Part shown: positions 27,372-35,652 of the stretch, one piece after another
How the letters are laid out: each line of letters opens with the position of its first letter
How positions within the stretch are numbered: position 1 is the stretch's first letter
Assembly: GCF_006874465.1 (NCBI RefSeq)
Contig: NZ_VIRL01000012.1
Span: 62,001-126,000, forward strand
Length of the DNA stretch: 64,000 bases
Direction of reading: 5' to 3'
Source: Microbispora bryophytorum
GTDB lineage: Bacteria; Actinomycetota; Actinomycetes; Streptosporangiales; Streptosporangiaceae
Notes under the pieces: generated by a model
Seen by the model: only the letters and a program-made list of their open reading frames with translations
The model's database searches: none
Told to the model about the DNA's origin: nothing
Made by a program: the position numbers and the translations under genes

Positions 27372-28349
27372 GTGATCACCCCCCGGACCTTCTCACGCAC
27401 CGTCCCCGTCGGCGCCGTCGCCCTGCTGGCCGCCTCCGTCACCCTCTCGGCCTGCACGGCGACGCCCGGCGGATCGGGAAAGGCCGCCTCCGGCGAGGAG
27501 TCGGCGCCGTCCGCCTCCGGTACCACCGCCGCCTCCGGCCCGCCGGCGTTGACGCCGGAGGCGTACCGCGGCGCCCTCGCCGCCGCCGGCCGCCCGGCCC
27601 GTACGGCGCTCGCCGCCATCGCCAAGGCACGGACCTTCCGGTCGCTCCACCAGCGCATCGACCGGGCGCAAAGCGCTCTGGAGTCCGCGCTGGCGCGGCT
27701 CGGCGGCCTGCGGCCTCCCGCGGACGTCGCCCCCGAGCACGCCGACTACGTCGCGGCGCTGCGCGGCCTGAACGGCAGGCTCGGCGCGCTCGACGAGGAC
27801 GTCAGTTCCCATGTCCTGTGCAACGGGACGGCCGTGCTGGCGGGGCTCGGCAGGTCGGGCGAGTTCAAGGACTTCAGGGCGTCGGCGGGCGACCTCGTGA
27901 AGGCCGGAGACTACCCGGTGGTCCAGATCAGGCCGCCGGTCCAGGCCAGTCGCCGCCTCGGCAACGGCGCGACGGTGCTGTCGGCGATCCGCGGCGGCCG
28001 GGGCAGCCTGAGCGTGAAGAACGGCGGCACGCAGGACGGCGTCGTGACCCTCGTGCGCGCAGGGCGCAAGGCGGTCAGCTTCTACGTGCGCAAGCGGTCG
28101 ACCGCGAAGATCTCCGACATCAAGGACGGCACCTACCGCGTCTACTTCACCACCGGTGTGGACTACGACAGGGGCACCCGTGCCTTCACCAGGAACTGCG
28201 GCTTCTCCAAGTTCGACGACGCGCTGAAATTCCAGACCGTCTACTCCGGGTACAGCGTCAGGTGGAGCGACTGGACGCTCACCCTCGACGCCGTCTTCGG
28301 CGGGAACGCCACCACGAGCGAGGTGGACCCGGACGCCTTCCCGGGGTGA
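27372..28349 (+). CDS. Putative lipoprotein of unknown function
   Basis: A 325-residue exported protein. The signal peptide runs RTVPVGAVALLAASVTLSAC, with the lipidated cysteine near residue 26, then a Ser/Gly/Ala-rich linker. Residues 60-150 are helical with an RSLHQRIDRAQSALESALAR heptad-like stretch. Residues 200-320 look beta-rich (KKSTAKISD-like strand, GTYRVYFTTGVDYD, YSVRWSDWTLTLDAVFGG). I do not recognise the family; similar lipoproteins occur across actinomycetes. GTG 27372 is preferred to GTG 27363 because of promoter spacing; neither has a Shine-Dalgarno. It is co-directional with the ABC-F gene 43 bases upstream but has its own promoter-like sequence. Confidence 0.7.
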   Translation: MITPRTFSRTVPVGAVALLAASVTLSACTATPGGSGKAASGEESAPSASGTTAASGPPALTPEAYRGALAAAGRPARTALAAIAKARTFRSLHQRIDRAQSALESALARLGGLRPPADVAPEHADYVAALRGLNGRLGALDEDVSSHVLCNGTAVLAGLGRSGEFKDFRASAGDLVKAGDYPVVQIRPPVQASRRLGNGATVLSAIRGGRGSLSVKNGGTQDGVVTLVRAGRKAVSFYVRKRSTAKISDIKDGTYRVYFTTGVDYDRGTRAFTRNCGFSKFDDALKFQTVYSGYSVRWSDWTLTLDAVFGGNATTSEVDPDAFPG

Positions 28350-28362
28350 CCGGACACCCGCA

Positions 28363-28404
28363 CGCCGCAGGCCGCGACCCGGGTCCGGGCCGCGGCCTGC
28401 GGCG
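28363..28404. terminator. Bidirectional GC-rich terminator hairpin
   Basis: A perfect 14-bp stem is formed by CGCCGCAGGCCGCG (28363-28376) and its complement at 28391-28404, with a 14-base loop. It lies between the lipoprotein stop and the convergent zinc-finger gene stop, and there is no T tract. Confidence 0.7.
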
Positions 28405-28421
28405 AAGCCTTCACAAAGGGA

Positions 28422-28682
28422 TCAGCTGGAAAACAGCATGCCGACCCAGCTGTTGCGCCGGTGGCCGTGGTGACCTCCGTGGTGGCCGCCCCAGACGGGG
28501 CCTCCGTGCGCCGGCGGCGGCGGCGGAGCGTAGTGCTGCTGGGCCCACTGCGACTCCATCCGGGCCAGCGTCTCCAGCTCGCCGTAGTCCAGGAAGATCC
28601 CGCGGCAGTTGTCGCACTGCTCGATGTGAACCCCGTTGCGGTCCAACGTCCGCATCCGGCCACGGCACTTGGGGCACTCCAT
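28422..28682 (-). CDS. Small zinc-ribbon protein (zf-TFIIB family)
   Basis: An 86-residue protein. Residues 1-40 form a TFIIB-type zinc ribbon with two CxxC pairs, CPKCRG (3-8) and CDNCRG (23-28), then IFLDYGELETLARME. The rest is low-complexity: a proline run (APPPPPAHGGP) and a Gly/His-rich stretch (GGHHGGHHGHRRN) that might bind metal or nucleic acid. Similar small proteins are common in bacteria and their role is unknown. The ATG at 28682 is preceded by GAGGGAGAG. It lies 19 bases downstream of the phosphotransferase gene on the same strand and is probably co-transcribed. Confidence 0.85.
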   Translation of the reverse strand: MECPKCRGRMRTLDRNGVHIEQCDNCRGIFLDYGELETLARMESQWAQQHYAPPPPPAHGGPVWGGHHGGHHGHRRNSWVGMLFSS

Positions 28683-28701
28683 GTGACGAACTCTCCCTCG
28701 G

Positions 28702-29547
28702 TCAGGTCTCGGCCTCCGTGGCCGCGACGATCCTCCTACAGGCGGACACCAGGGCCTCGGCGGCGTCGTCGGGAGGTTCTCCCGCCCGCGCCGCCGTGGC
28801 CACCGCCGTCGCGGCCAGTTGGACGGTCAACGCCCGGGCCGGCGCGTCGAGTTCCCGCCACGGGTCGTCCGTGGAGACGGCGGTCCCGCCCGCCGAGAGG
28901 TAGGCGGTCAGGAAGCGCTCCCAGTCCCGCGGGTCGAGCAGGCCGGCGGCATACCAGGCGGCCGGGCGGGCCAGGTCCCACGCGGGGTCGCCCGCGCCCA
29001 GGTCGTCGGGGTCGATCAGCAGCCACGCGCCGTCGTGCCGGACGATCTGGCCGAGGTGCCAGTCGCCGTGCGTGAGCGTGCCGCCCGCACGGTCCGGGGG
29101 CAGCGTCGCGTACGCCGCCCGGATGGGCGCGGCGACCGGGCCGGGGACACCGGCCGCGGCCAGGTCGGCCATCGCCCTGGGTAGCCGTGACGGGCCCCCC
29201 GCGGGCGGCAGCTCCGGGGGTGCAGTCCGGGAGTGCAGCAGGGCGAGCAGCCGGCCGCCCTCCTCCCACGGGGTGGTCCCGGCGTCGACGTCGTCGATGG
29301 TCAGGGCGTCGCCGGCGGGCCAGATCGTGACGAGCCTGCCGTCCAGCCGTTCGAGGCCGAGGGGAGGCAGCATGACGCCGGGCAGGTTCGCGGCGGCGTC
29401 GAGGCGGGCACGCAGGGCGCGTTCGTCGGTGTCCGGGGGGTGGGCCTTGACGACGACGTCGCCGGCCCGGACCACGAGCACGCGGGTCTGCTTGAGCACC
29501 GTCACCGGTCCGTCGCGGCGCGCCAGCCGTGCCAGTTCCTCGATCAC
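28702..29547 (-). CDS. Aminoglycoside phosphotransferase-like kinase
   Basis: A 281-residue APH/choline-kinase-fold protein. The Brenner motif LTHGDWHLGQIV near residue 158 carries the catalytic aspartate, and LLIDPDDLGAGDPAWDLARP near 175-194 carries the metal-binding aspartate. The N-terminal lobe has VVVKAHPPD with the ATP-binding lysine. Such proteins phosphorylate small molecules and only some confer aminoglycoside resistance; the substrate cannot be told here. The GTG start at 29547 lies six bases after a TAAGGT -10 on the minus strand, so it is probably leaderless. It is divergent from the LLM oxidoreductase gene with only 22 bases between start codons. Confidence 0.85.
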   Translation of the reverse strand: MIEELARLARRDGPVTVLKQTRVLVVRAGDVVVKAHPPDTDERALRARLDAAANLPGVMLPPLGLERLDGRLVTIWPAGDALTIDDVDAGTTPWEEGGRLLALLHSRTAPPELPPAGGPSRLPRAMADLAAAGVPGPVAAPIRAAYATLPPDRAGGTLTHGDWHLGQIVRHDGAWLLIDPDDLGAGDPAWDLARPAAWYAAGLLDPRDWERFLTAYLSAGGTAVSTDDPWRELDAPARALTVQLAATAVATAARAGEPPDDAAEALVSACRRIVAATEAET

Positions 29548-29553
29548 GGGGAC

Positions 29554-29563
29554 ACCTTAGGGT
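29554..29563. promoter_or_regulatory. Overlapping divergent -10 elements
   Basis: On the minus strand TAAGGT (29559 down to 29554) lies six bases before GTG 29547. On the plus strand TAGGGT (29558-29563) lies six bases before ATG 29570. The hexamers share two base pairs (29558-29559), so RNA polymerase probably cannot open both promoters at once. Both spacings predict leaderless mRNAs. Confidence 0.6.
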
Positions 29564-29569
29564 GCGGTT

Positions 29570-30463
29570 ATGAGGATTGGGTTTTCCGTGCCGGTGTCGG
29601 GTTCGTGGGCGACGCCGGAGAACATGAGACGCGTCGCGCGCCGCGCGGACGAACTCGGCTACCACGGGCTGTGGACGTTCCAGCGCCTGCTCTATCCCGT
29701 CGGCAACCCGATGGGACCGGTCTACCGGAGCGTGCACGACCCCGTCGTCGCGCTCGCGTACCTGGCGGGCGTCACGGAGCGGGTACGGCTCGGAGTGGCC
29801 GTGCTCAACCTGCCCTTCGTCTCCCCGGTCCTGATGGCCAAGCAGCTCGCCTCCCTGCAGCAGGTGTCCGGCGGCAGGCTCGACGTGGGCCTGGGGCTCG
29901 GCTGGCTGCCCGAGGAGTTCGCGGCGTCCGGCGTGCCGATGGAGCGACGCGGCAGGCGCGGCGAGGAGTACGTCGGCCTGCTGCGGCGGCTGTGGACCGA
30001 GGACGTCGTCGAGCACCGGGGCGAGTTCTACGAGGTGCCGCGCTCGCACCAGGACCCGAAACCGGCCGTGCCGCCGCCGGTGATGCTCGGCGGCACGGCC
30101 CGGGTGGCGCTGGAGCGGGCCGGGCGGATCGCCGACGGCTGGATCAGCTCCAGCCGGGCCGATCTGGACACGATCGACCAGCAGATCGCCATCGTGAAGG
30201 AGGCGGCACGGCAGGCGGGCCGCGACCCCGGCGCGCTGCGCTTCGTGGTCCGCGGCGTCACCCGCGCCCTCGCGTCGGAGGAGGGCCCGCTGACCGGGTC
30301 GTACGACAAGATCCGGCGGGACGTCGAGGCGCTCGAGGCCAAGGGCGTGACCGAGGTCTTCCACGACCTCAACTTCGATCCGGAGATCGGCAACCCCGAG
30401 GCCGACCCCCGCGAATCCATGCGCCGCGCCCAGGAGGCACTCGAAGCCCTCGCTCCCCGGTGA
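29570..30463 (+). CDS. LLM-class F420-dependent oxidoreductase
   Basis: A 297-residue luciferase-like TIM-barrel oxidoreductase. Features are the N-terminal RIGFSVPVSGSWA, the cofactor-proximal VLNLPFVSPVLMAKQLASL near 80-98, GRLDVGLGLGWLPEEF near 103-118 and VMLGGTARVALERAGRIADG near 172-191. These fit the actinobacterial F420-using subgroup rather than FMN monooxygenases. Coenzyme F420 is abundant in actinomycetes; the substrate is unknown. The ATG at 29570 is probably the transcription start. Its last 95 bases overlap the antisense end of the DedA-like gene. Confidence 0.88.
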   Translation: MRIGFSVPVSGSWATPENMRRVARRADELGYHGLWTFQRLLYPVGNPMGPVYRSVHDPVVALAYLAGVTERVRLGVAVLNLPFVSPVLMAKQLASLQQVSGGRLDVGLGLGWLPEEFAASGVPMERRGRRGEEYVGLLRRLWTEDVVEHRGEFYEVPRSHQDPKPAVPPPVMLGGTARVALERAGRIADGWISSSRADLDTIDQQIAIVKEAARQAGRDPGALRFVVRGVTRALASEEGPLTGSYDKIRRDVEALEAKGVTEVFHDLNFDPEIGNPEADPRESMRRAQEALEALAPR

Positions 30464-31037
30464 GCTCCACGGTCGCCAGGGCCACGACGAGGACGGCCCC
30501 AACGGCGAGCAGCCCGGCGACGGCCAGGTGAGCGGTCAACGCGTCGACGAGGTCGGGGACGAACCGGCTGAGGGTCACGAGGGTCGTCGCCCACGCCGCC
30601 GCCGTGGGCACGCTGACGCGGGCGAAGGCCGCGTACGGCACGCCCGTCCAGCCCGTGAGCCTCGGGACCAGGGTGCGGGCGGCGCCGAGCCACTGACCGC
30701 CCGCGACGGCCCAGGCGCCTCTCCTCGCCACCATGCGGCCGGCCCGCGCCCACGCGGCGGGCGCGAACCGGCCGACCAGAGGGTGGATGGCGGTGGCGCC
30801 CTCGCGCCTGCGGCCCTGGACGTAGGACAGCTGCGCGCCGGCGACGGCGGCCGCCACGGCGACGGCGAGTGTCCCGGCGAACGGCAGCGCGCCGAGGCGG
30901 GTGAGGCAGCCGAGGGCCACCAGCACGCTCGTCCCCGGCAGCGCCACGCCGGCGAGCGTGCCGGCCTCGGCGACGATCAGCATCGCCGCGACCGCGAGCA
31001 CGAGGGGGGCGGGAAGCCGGCCGAGCAGCTCAACCAC
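30369..31037 (-). CDS. DedA-like membrane protein
   Basis: A 222-residue polytopic membrane protein with about five hydrophobic helices: APLVLAVAAMLIVAEAGTLA, FAGTLAVAVAAAVAGAQLSY and the C-terminal VAGLLAVGAVLVVALATVEL. The region after helix 1 (GVALPGTSVLVALG) and the central GAARTLVPRLTGWTGVPYAAF resemble DedA/VTT proteins, which include lipid flippases. GTG 31037 overlaps the upstream methyltransferase stop by eight bases, so a phospholipid-related pair is plausible. The C-terminal 30 residues are Arg/Gly-rich and lie opposite the LLM gene end. Family assignment is moderate. Confidence 0.65.
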   Translation of the reverse strand: MVELLGRLPAPLVLAVAAMLIVAEAGTLAGVALPGTSVLVALGCLTRLGALPFAGTLAVAVAAAVAGAQLSYVQGRRREGATAIHPLVGRFAPAAWARAGRMVARRGAWAVAGGQWLGAARTLVPRLTGWTGVPYAAFARVSVPTAAAWATTLVTLSRFVPDLVDALTAHLAVAGLLAVGAVLVVALATVELTGERGLRVPPGRGAWIRGGRPRGCRSPDRS

Positions 31038-31653
31038 GGCTGACCGGCCTCCGGCAGACGAACGCCAGGCCGGGCGGCACGTTGCGCCAGACCGGCCCGG
31101 TCGTGAGCACCTCGTCGAAGGCGGCGCGCAGGCGCCGCCGGAAACGCCGCGCACGGGCCAGCGGCACCGCGGGCAGGTAGGTCACCGTGGTGAACGCCCC
31201 CGTCGGGAGCAGCACCCGCCCGACCTCACCGAGGATCGACTCCTGCACGTCCTCGGGGAAGAGCGTCCACGGCAGCGTGCTGACCACGGCGTCGACCCGG
31301 GAGACTCCCCGTTCGTCCAGCAGCGCGCCGAGGCGGGCCGCGTCGCCCTGGAGCACGTCCAGCCAGGGCCGGGCGCGTCGCAGGTGCGCCACCATCCCCG
31401 GGTCGATCTCGACGGCGAGCTGGCGGGAGCCGGGGGCGAGCCGTTCCCGGATGGCCTCGCTGATCGCGCCGGTGCCCGGGCCGAGCTCCACGACCACGGC
31501 GGGGCCGGTCGTCGGGACGACGGCGGTGAGCGCCTGCGCGAGCGAGCGCGAGCTCGGGGCCACGGCTCCCACGACGCCCTGCCGGCGCAGCGCCACGCCC
31601 GCGAACGCTCGCAGATCGGAGACCTGCTGGACTGTCTCGTTCATGCGGCTCAT
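31030..31653 (-). CDS. Class I SAM-dependent methyltransferase (phospholipid N-methyltransferase-like)
   Basis: A 207-residue Rossmann methyltransferase. Motif I VVVELGPGTGAISEAIRERL is near residues 52-71, the acidic end of strand 2 is AVEIDPGMV, and the catalytic region VDAVVSTLPWTLFP near 125 resembles PmtA-type and KsgA-like enzymes. The N-terminus RRQGVVGAVAPSSRSLAQAL is the usual substrate-side segment of phosphatidylethanolamine methyltransferase-like proteins. It is followed without a gap by the DedA-like gene. Activity on phospholipid is inference; a small-molecule or RNA substrate is possible. Confidence 0.78.
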   Translation of the reverse strand: MSRMNETVQQVSDLRAFAGVALRRQGVVGAVAPSSRSLAQALTAVVPTTGPAVVVELGPGTGAISEAIRERLAPGSRQLAVEIDPGMVAHLRRARPWLDVLQGDAARLGALLDERGVSRVDAVVSTLPWTLFPEDVQESILGEVGRVLLPTGAFTTVTYLPAVPLARARRFRRRLRAAFDEVLTTGPVWRNVPPGLAFVCRRPVSRG

Positions 31654-31743
31654 CAGACCGGTGCGGGACCCGCACCCGCCAGCCGCCCCGGCCTACTGGC
31701 GGAGGTATGGCCGGCCCTACCTCCACAGGTGGGCCTGGCCGTC

Positions 31744-31772
31744 TTCGACCAGGCCCGGACGGCCTCTAGGGT
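31744..31772 (+). promoter_or_regulatory. Putative promoter of the two-component operon
   Basis: TTCGAC (31744-31749), a 17-base spacer and TAGGGT (31767-31772) end seven bases before GTG 31780. The arrangement predicts a leaderless start and favours GTG 31780 over GTG 31771. Confidence 0.5.
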
Positions 31773-31779
31773 GGGTCGG

Positions 31780-33045
31780 GTGCGCCTCAACGGCTCGTGG
31801 CAGGCCGTCGCCCGAAAGGACCTGCTGGCGACCTCGCTGCCCTGGCGCGCCCTCGCCTATCTGGTGACGGGCGCGGTCGTCGGTGTGGTCGTGCTGGCGT
31901 CGCTGGTCGTCTCGCTGACCGCCGGGGCGTTGCTCACCGTCTTCCTGGTGGGCGTGCCGCTGCTGGCGGTCCCGGTGGTCGCCGCCGTGCCGCTGGGCGC
32001 GCTCGAACGCCGGCGGCTGCGGATCATGGGCGCGGAGCCCGCGCCGAGCCCCCACCGCCCCGCGGGGCGGGGTCCGCGCGGCTGGCTCGGGACGCGCCTG
32101 CGGGAGCAGGCGACGTGGCGGGCCCTCGCCTACACGGGCCTGCTGGCCGTCGTGCTCGGCCCGGTCGAGCTGATCGCCGTCACGTACGGCCTCGTGGTGC
32201 CGCTCGTGATGATCTGCGCCCCGATCAGCGTGGCGGAGGCGGGGCACATCGTGCTGCTGAAGTTCTGGCCGCTCGACTCGCTCACCGAGGCGTTCGCCGC
32301 CGCGCTCCTGGGGGTCGCGGTGCTCGTGGCGGCGGCCTACCCGATCACCGCCCTCGCGACCGCGCACGCCCTGCTGGCCCGGTTGCTGCTCACGCCCGGG
32401 AAAGCGGAGCCGGGCGAGCGGCTCGCCGAGCTGACCCGCTCCCGGAGCCGCCTGGTCGAGGCGTTCGAGGTCGAGCGGCGGCGCATCGAGCGCGATCTGC
32501 ACGACGGCGCGCAGCAGCGGCTGGTCGCGCTGACCATGACGCTCGGCCTGGCCAAGGTCTCCCCGCCGGCGGAGGCGGCCGAGCTCGTGGCCAGGGCGCA
32601 CCAGGAGGCGAAGCTCGCCCTCGCGGAGATCCGCGACCTGATCCGCGGCATCCATCCCCGCATCCTCGCCGACCGCGGACTGCCCGCCGCGGTCGCGGAG
32701 CTGGCCGACCGGTCGCCCGTCCCGGTCGAGGTCGACGTGGCCGTCCCCCGGCTGCCGGAAGCGGTGGAGTCGGTCGCCTACTTCGTCGTCAGCGAGGGCC
32801 TGGCCAACGTGGCCAAGCACAGCGGAGCCGAGCAGGCCCGGGTGCGGGGACGGCTCGACGGCCGGCTGCTCACCGTCGAGATCCGGGACGACGGAGTGGG
32901 CGGCGCGGACGTCACCGCCGGCACCGGGCTCGCCGGGCTCGCCGACCGCGTCTCCGCGGTCGAGGGCAGGCTGATGCTGTCGAGCCCGCCGGGCGGCCCC
33001 ACCCTGCTGCGCGCGGAGATCGAATGCCTGCCGGCCCTTCCCTGA
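31780..33045 (+). CDS. Sensor histidine kinase (HisKA_3/NarL-type)
   Basis: A 421-residue membrane kinase. Four hydrophobic helices in residues 18-200 form a putative sensor domain (LVTGAVVGVVVLASLVVSL; LTVFLVGVPLLAVPVVAA; and a second pair near 112-145 and 180-195). The dimerisation helix carries the phospho-acceptor in ERRRIERDLHDGAQQRL near 229-245. The ATPase domain has VVSEGLANVAKHSGAEQA (N box) near 336, IRDDGVGGAD (G1) and GTGLAGLADRV (G2). It phosphorylates the response regulator encoded downstream, which overlaps it by 22 bases. The frame extends upstream, but that part lies in non-coding and antisense DNA. Confidence 0.92.
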   Translation: MRLNGSWQAVARKDLLATSLPWRALAYLVTGAVVGVVVLASLVVSLTAGALLTVFLVGVPLLAVPVVAAVPLGALERRRLRIMGAEPAPSPHRPAGRGPRGWLGTRLREQATWRALAYTGLLAVVLGPVELIAVTYGLVVPLVMICAPISVAEAGHIVLLKFWPLDSLTEAFAAALLGVAVLVAAAYPITALATAHALLARLLLTPGKAEPGERLAELTRSRSRLVEAFEVERRRIERDLHDGAQQRLVALTMTLGLAKVSPPAEAAELVARAHQEAKLALAEIRDLIRGIHPRILADRGLPAAVAELADRSPVPVEVDVAVPRLPEAVESVAYFVVSEGLANVAKHSGAEQARVRGRLDGRLLTVEIRDDGVGGADVTAGTGLAGLADRVSAVEGRLMLSSPPGGPTLLRAEIECLPALP

Positions 33046-33683
33046 CCGTCGTCATCGCCGAGGACGGCGTGCTGCTCCGCGAGGGACTGGCCACGCTGCT
33101 GGCCCGGTTCGGCCACCGGGTGGCCGCCACCGCCGGCGACGCCGAGGCGCTGGTGAAGGCGGTGGAGGAGCACGCCCCCGACATCGTCGTCACCGACGTG
33201 CGGATGCCGCCCGGCTTCTCCGACGAGGGGCTGCGGGCCGCCGTGGCGTTGCGCGCCGCCCACCCCGGGCTCGCCGTCCTGGTGCTGAGCCAGTACGTCG
33301 AGCAGACATACGCGACCGAACTGCTGGACTCCGGGGACGGCACCGGCGTGGGCTACCTCCTCAAGGACCGGATCGGGGAGGTCGAGGAGTTCGTGGACGC
33401 CCTGACCACCGTCGCCGGCGGGGGGACGGTGGTGGACCCGGAGGTCGTGCGTCAGCTCCTGCGCCGCCGCCGCGACCCGCTGCGGCGGCTCACCCCACGG
33501 GAGAGGGAGGTGCTCGCCCTGATGGCGGAGGGCAGGTCGAACGCCGCGATCGCCCGCGCGCTGGTGGTGTCGGAGGCCGTCGTCGGCAAGCACATCGGGA
33601 ACATCCTCGCCAAGCTCGACCTGCCTCCCGACGAGGACGCCCATCGCCGCGTGCTCGCCGTCGTCGCCTTCCTGCGCGGCTAG
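33024..33683 (+). CDS. NarL/FixJ-family response regulator
   Basis: A 219-residue regulator. The receiver domain (residues 8-130) has the acidic pocket in VIAEDGVLLREGLA, the phospho-acceptor in DIVVTDVRMPPG near 54 and the conserved lysine in YLLKDRIGE. A LuxR-type helix-turn-helix (LTPREREVLALMAEGRSNAA to VVGKHIGNILAKLDL) occupies 155-205. ATG 33024 lies inside the kinase gene end, so kinase and regulator are translationally coupled. Kinases of this form with four helices and no large sensor often respond to envelope stress, but the signal cannot be read here. Confidence 0.93.
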   Translation: MPAGPSLTVVIAEDGVLLREGLATLLARFGHRVAATAGDAEALVKAVEEHAPDIVVTDVRMPPGFSDEGLRAAVALRAAHPGLAVLVLSQYVEQTYATELLDSGDGTGVGYLLKDRIGEVEEFVDALTTVAGGGTVVDPEVVRQLLRRRRDPLRRLTPREREVLALMAEGRSNAAIARALVVSEAVVGKHIGNILAKLDLPPDEDAHRRVLAVVAFLRG

Positions 33684-33701
33684 TGCCCCTCGCGGCACTA
33701 G
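33680..33701. terminator. Hairpin spanning two convergent stop codons
   Basis: CTAGTGCC (33680-33687) and GGCACTAG (33694-33701) form a perfect 8-bp stem with a six-base loop. The response-regulator stop TAG (33681-33683) and the oxidoreductase stop on the other strand (33698-33700) both lie within the stem, so one element closes both genes. Confidence 0.65.
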
Positions 33702-34741
33702 ATCATCCCGTACGCCCGGGCGATCAGCTCGTAGGAGCGCAGGCGCGCCGCGCCGCCGTGGACCTGCGTGGTGATCATCAACTCGTCGGCCCCGGTGCGC
33801 TTGCGCAGCTCCTCCAGCCCGTCCCGCACGGTCTGCGGGTCGCCGTGCACCACCGTCGACAGCCGTTCGCGGACGAACTCCCGCTCCATCGGGGTGTACG
33901 GGTAGGCCTGCGCCTCCTCGGGAGTGGGCGTGCGGCCGGGCCGCCCGTGCCGCAGGCGCAGCCACGACAGCGCGCCCGGCATGACCTGGCGCAGCGCCTC
34001 CTCGTCGGTGTCGGCCGCGACGGCCGCCACCCCGATCAGCGCGTACGGCCGGTCGAGGACCTCCGAGGGCCGGAACGAGGAGCGGTAGAGGTCGAGCGCG
34101 GGCTCGGTGTTGCCGGCGCTGAAGTGGTGGGCGAAGGCGAACGGCAGCCCGAGCAGCCCGGCCAGCCTGGCGCTGAACCCGCTGGAGCCGAGCAGCCAGA
34201 TCGGCGGCCGGTCGTCACCCCGCGGCACCGCCTGGATCTTCGCGTACGGGTGGCCGGGCGGGAACGAGCCGTCGAGGAAGCCGGTCAGCTCGGCCACCTG
34301 CTGGGGGAACTCGTCGGGGTCCACCTCGGCCGAGCGGCGCAGGGCGTTCGCCGTGGCCATGTCGGTGCCCGGGGCGCGACCGAGGCCGAGGTCGATGCGG
34401 CCGGGGTGCAGCGCGTGCAGCGTGCCGAACTGCTCGGCGATCACCAGCGGGGCGTGGTTGGGCAGCATCACGCCGCCCGAGCCGATCCGGATCGAGCTGG
34501 TCGCCGCCGCGAGGTGCGCGATGAGCACGGCCGGAGAGGAACTGGCGACTCCGGGCATGCCGTGGTGCTCGGCGACCCAGATGCGGTGGTAGCCCCACTC
34601 CTCGGCCCGGCGGGCCAGCTCGGTGGCGTCGCGCAGCGCCTCGGAGGGCGTGGAGCCCTCGCCGACGGTCGCGAGCTCCAGGATCGACAGTGGTGCCTCG
34701 GCCGCCCCACGCGGCACCCCGCGGATGTTGTCCTCGCTCAT
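33698..34741 (-). CDS. LLM-class flavin-dependent oxidoreductase (MsnO8-like)
   Basis: A 347-residue luciferase-like monooxygenase. Diagnostic stretches are [20 protein letters not shown] near 50, [20 protein letters not shown] near 83 and [16 protein letters not shown] near 114, as in the MsnO8 subgroup (TIGR03558-type). [20 protein letters not shown] near 182 is the usual mid-barrel motif. Members use FMNH2 and oxygen on unknown substrates. I start at ATG 34741, which has GGGGTGA just ahead; the open frame continues 14 codons upstream. It is convergent with the response regulator and shares its terminator. Confidence 0.88.
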   Translation of the reverse strand: MSEDNIRGVPRGAAEAPLSILELATVGEGSTPSEALRDATELARRAEEWGYHRIWVAEHHGMPGVASSSPAVLIAHLAAATSSIRIGSGGVMLPNHAPLVIAEQFGTLHALHPGRIDLGLGRAPGTDMATANALRRSAEVDPDEFPQQVAELTGFLDGSFPPGHPYAKIQAVPRGDDRPPIWLLGSSGFSARLAGLLGLPFAFAHHFSAGNTEPALDLYRSSFRPSEVLDRPYALIGVAAVAADTDEEALRQVMPGALSWLRLRHGRPGRTPTPEEAQAYPYTPMEREFVRERLSTVVHGDPQTVRDGLEELRKRTGADELMITTQVHGGAARLRSYELIARAYGMI

Positions 34742-34830
34742 GTCACCCCTAACCTGAGGTCGCATCCGGATATTTCCGGACACAACAAGAGATGTGCTTC
34801 GTCACACCGTCACCTGCCATGCTTGGACAC

Positions 34831-35610
34831 ATGAGCGAGCGAAAGCCCATCGAGTCGTGGCTGTCCGACATGGACGGGGTGCTGGTCCACGAGGGGCAGC
34901 CGGTGCCGGGTGCCGACGAGTTCATCAGGCGGCTGAAGGAGTCGGGGAAGCGGTTCCTCGTCCTGACGAACAACTCGATCTACACCCCCCGAGACCTGTC
35001 CGTACGGTTGCGCGCGGCCGGGCTGGAGGTGCCGCCGGAGGCGATCTGGACCTCCGCGCTGGCCACCGCCAAGTTCCTCGCCGACCAGAGGCCCGAGGGC
35101 TCGGCGTACGTGATCGGCGAGGCGGGGCTGACCACGGCCCTGCACGAGGCCGGCTACGTGCTGACCGACCTCGACCCCGACTACGTGGTGCTGGGCGAGA
35201 CCCGCACCTACAGCTTCACGTCGATTACGCGGGCGATCCGGCTGATCGACAACGGCGCCCGCTTCATCGCGACCAACCCCGACCCCGTCGGCCCCTCGAC
35301 CGAGGGCTCGCTGCCGGCCTGCGGCGCGGTGGCCGCGATGATCACCAAGGCGACCGGAGTGGAGCCGTACTTCGTCGGCAAGCCCAACCCGATGATGATG
35401 CGCAGCGCGCTCAACCAGATCGACGCGCACAGCGAGACCACCGCGATGATCGGCGACCGGATGGACACCGACGTCGTCTGCGGCATCGAGGCCGGCCTCC
35501 ACACGATCCTGGTGCTCACCGGCGTCACGCAGAAGGACCAGATCGACCGGTATCCGTTCCGGCCCACGCAGGTGGTCAACTCCGTGGCCGACCTCATCGA
35601 CCTGGTCTGA
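34831..35610 (+). CDS. HAD-IIA family hydrolase (NagD-like phosphatase)
   Basis: A 259-residue haloacid-dehalogenase phosphatase. Motif I is [11 protein letters not shown] near 10, with the nucleophile and acid/base aspartates. Motif II is VLTNNS near 47, the C2-type cap spans about 70-175, and motifs III/IV are GKPNPMMM near 185 and [17 protein letters not shown] near 208. The family dephosphorylates small phosphate esters such as nucleotides and sugar phosphates. ATG 34831 follows a CATGCT hexamer by seven bases and has no clear Shine-Dalgarno. I excluded the open frame upstream of it. Confidence 0.9.
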   Translation: MSERKPIESWLSDMDGVLVHEGQPVPGADEFIRRLKESGKRFLVLTNNSIYTPRDLSVRLRAAGLEVPPEAIWTSALATAKFLADQRPEGSAYVIGEAGLTTALHEAGYVLTDLDPDYVVLGETRTYSFTSITRAIRLIDNGARFIATNPDPVGPSTEGSLPACGAVAAMITKATGVEPYFVGKPNPMMMRSALNQIDAHSETTAMIGDRMDTDVVCGIEAGLHTILVLTGVTQKDQIDRYPFRPTQVVNSVADLIDLV

Positions 35611-35652
35611 ACCTGACGCGTTCCGTCAGGTACGGGTGCAATGCTGACCGGC

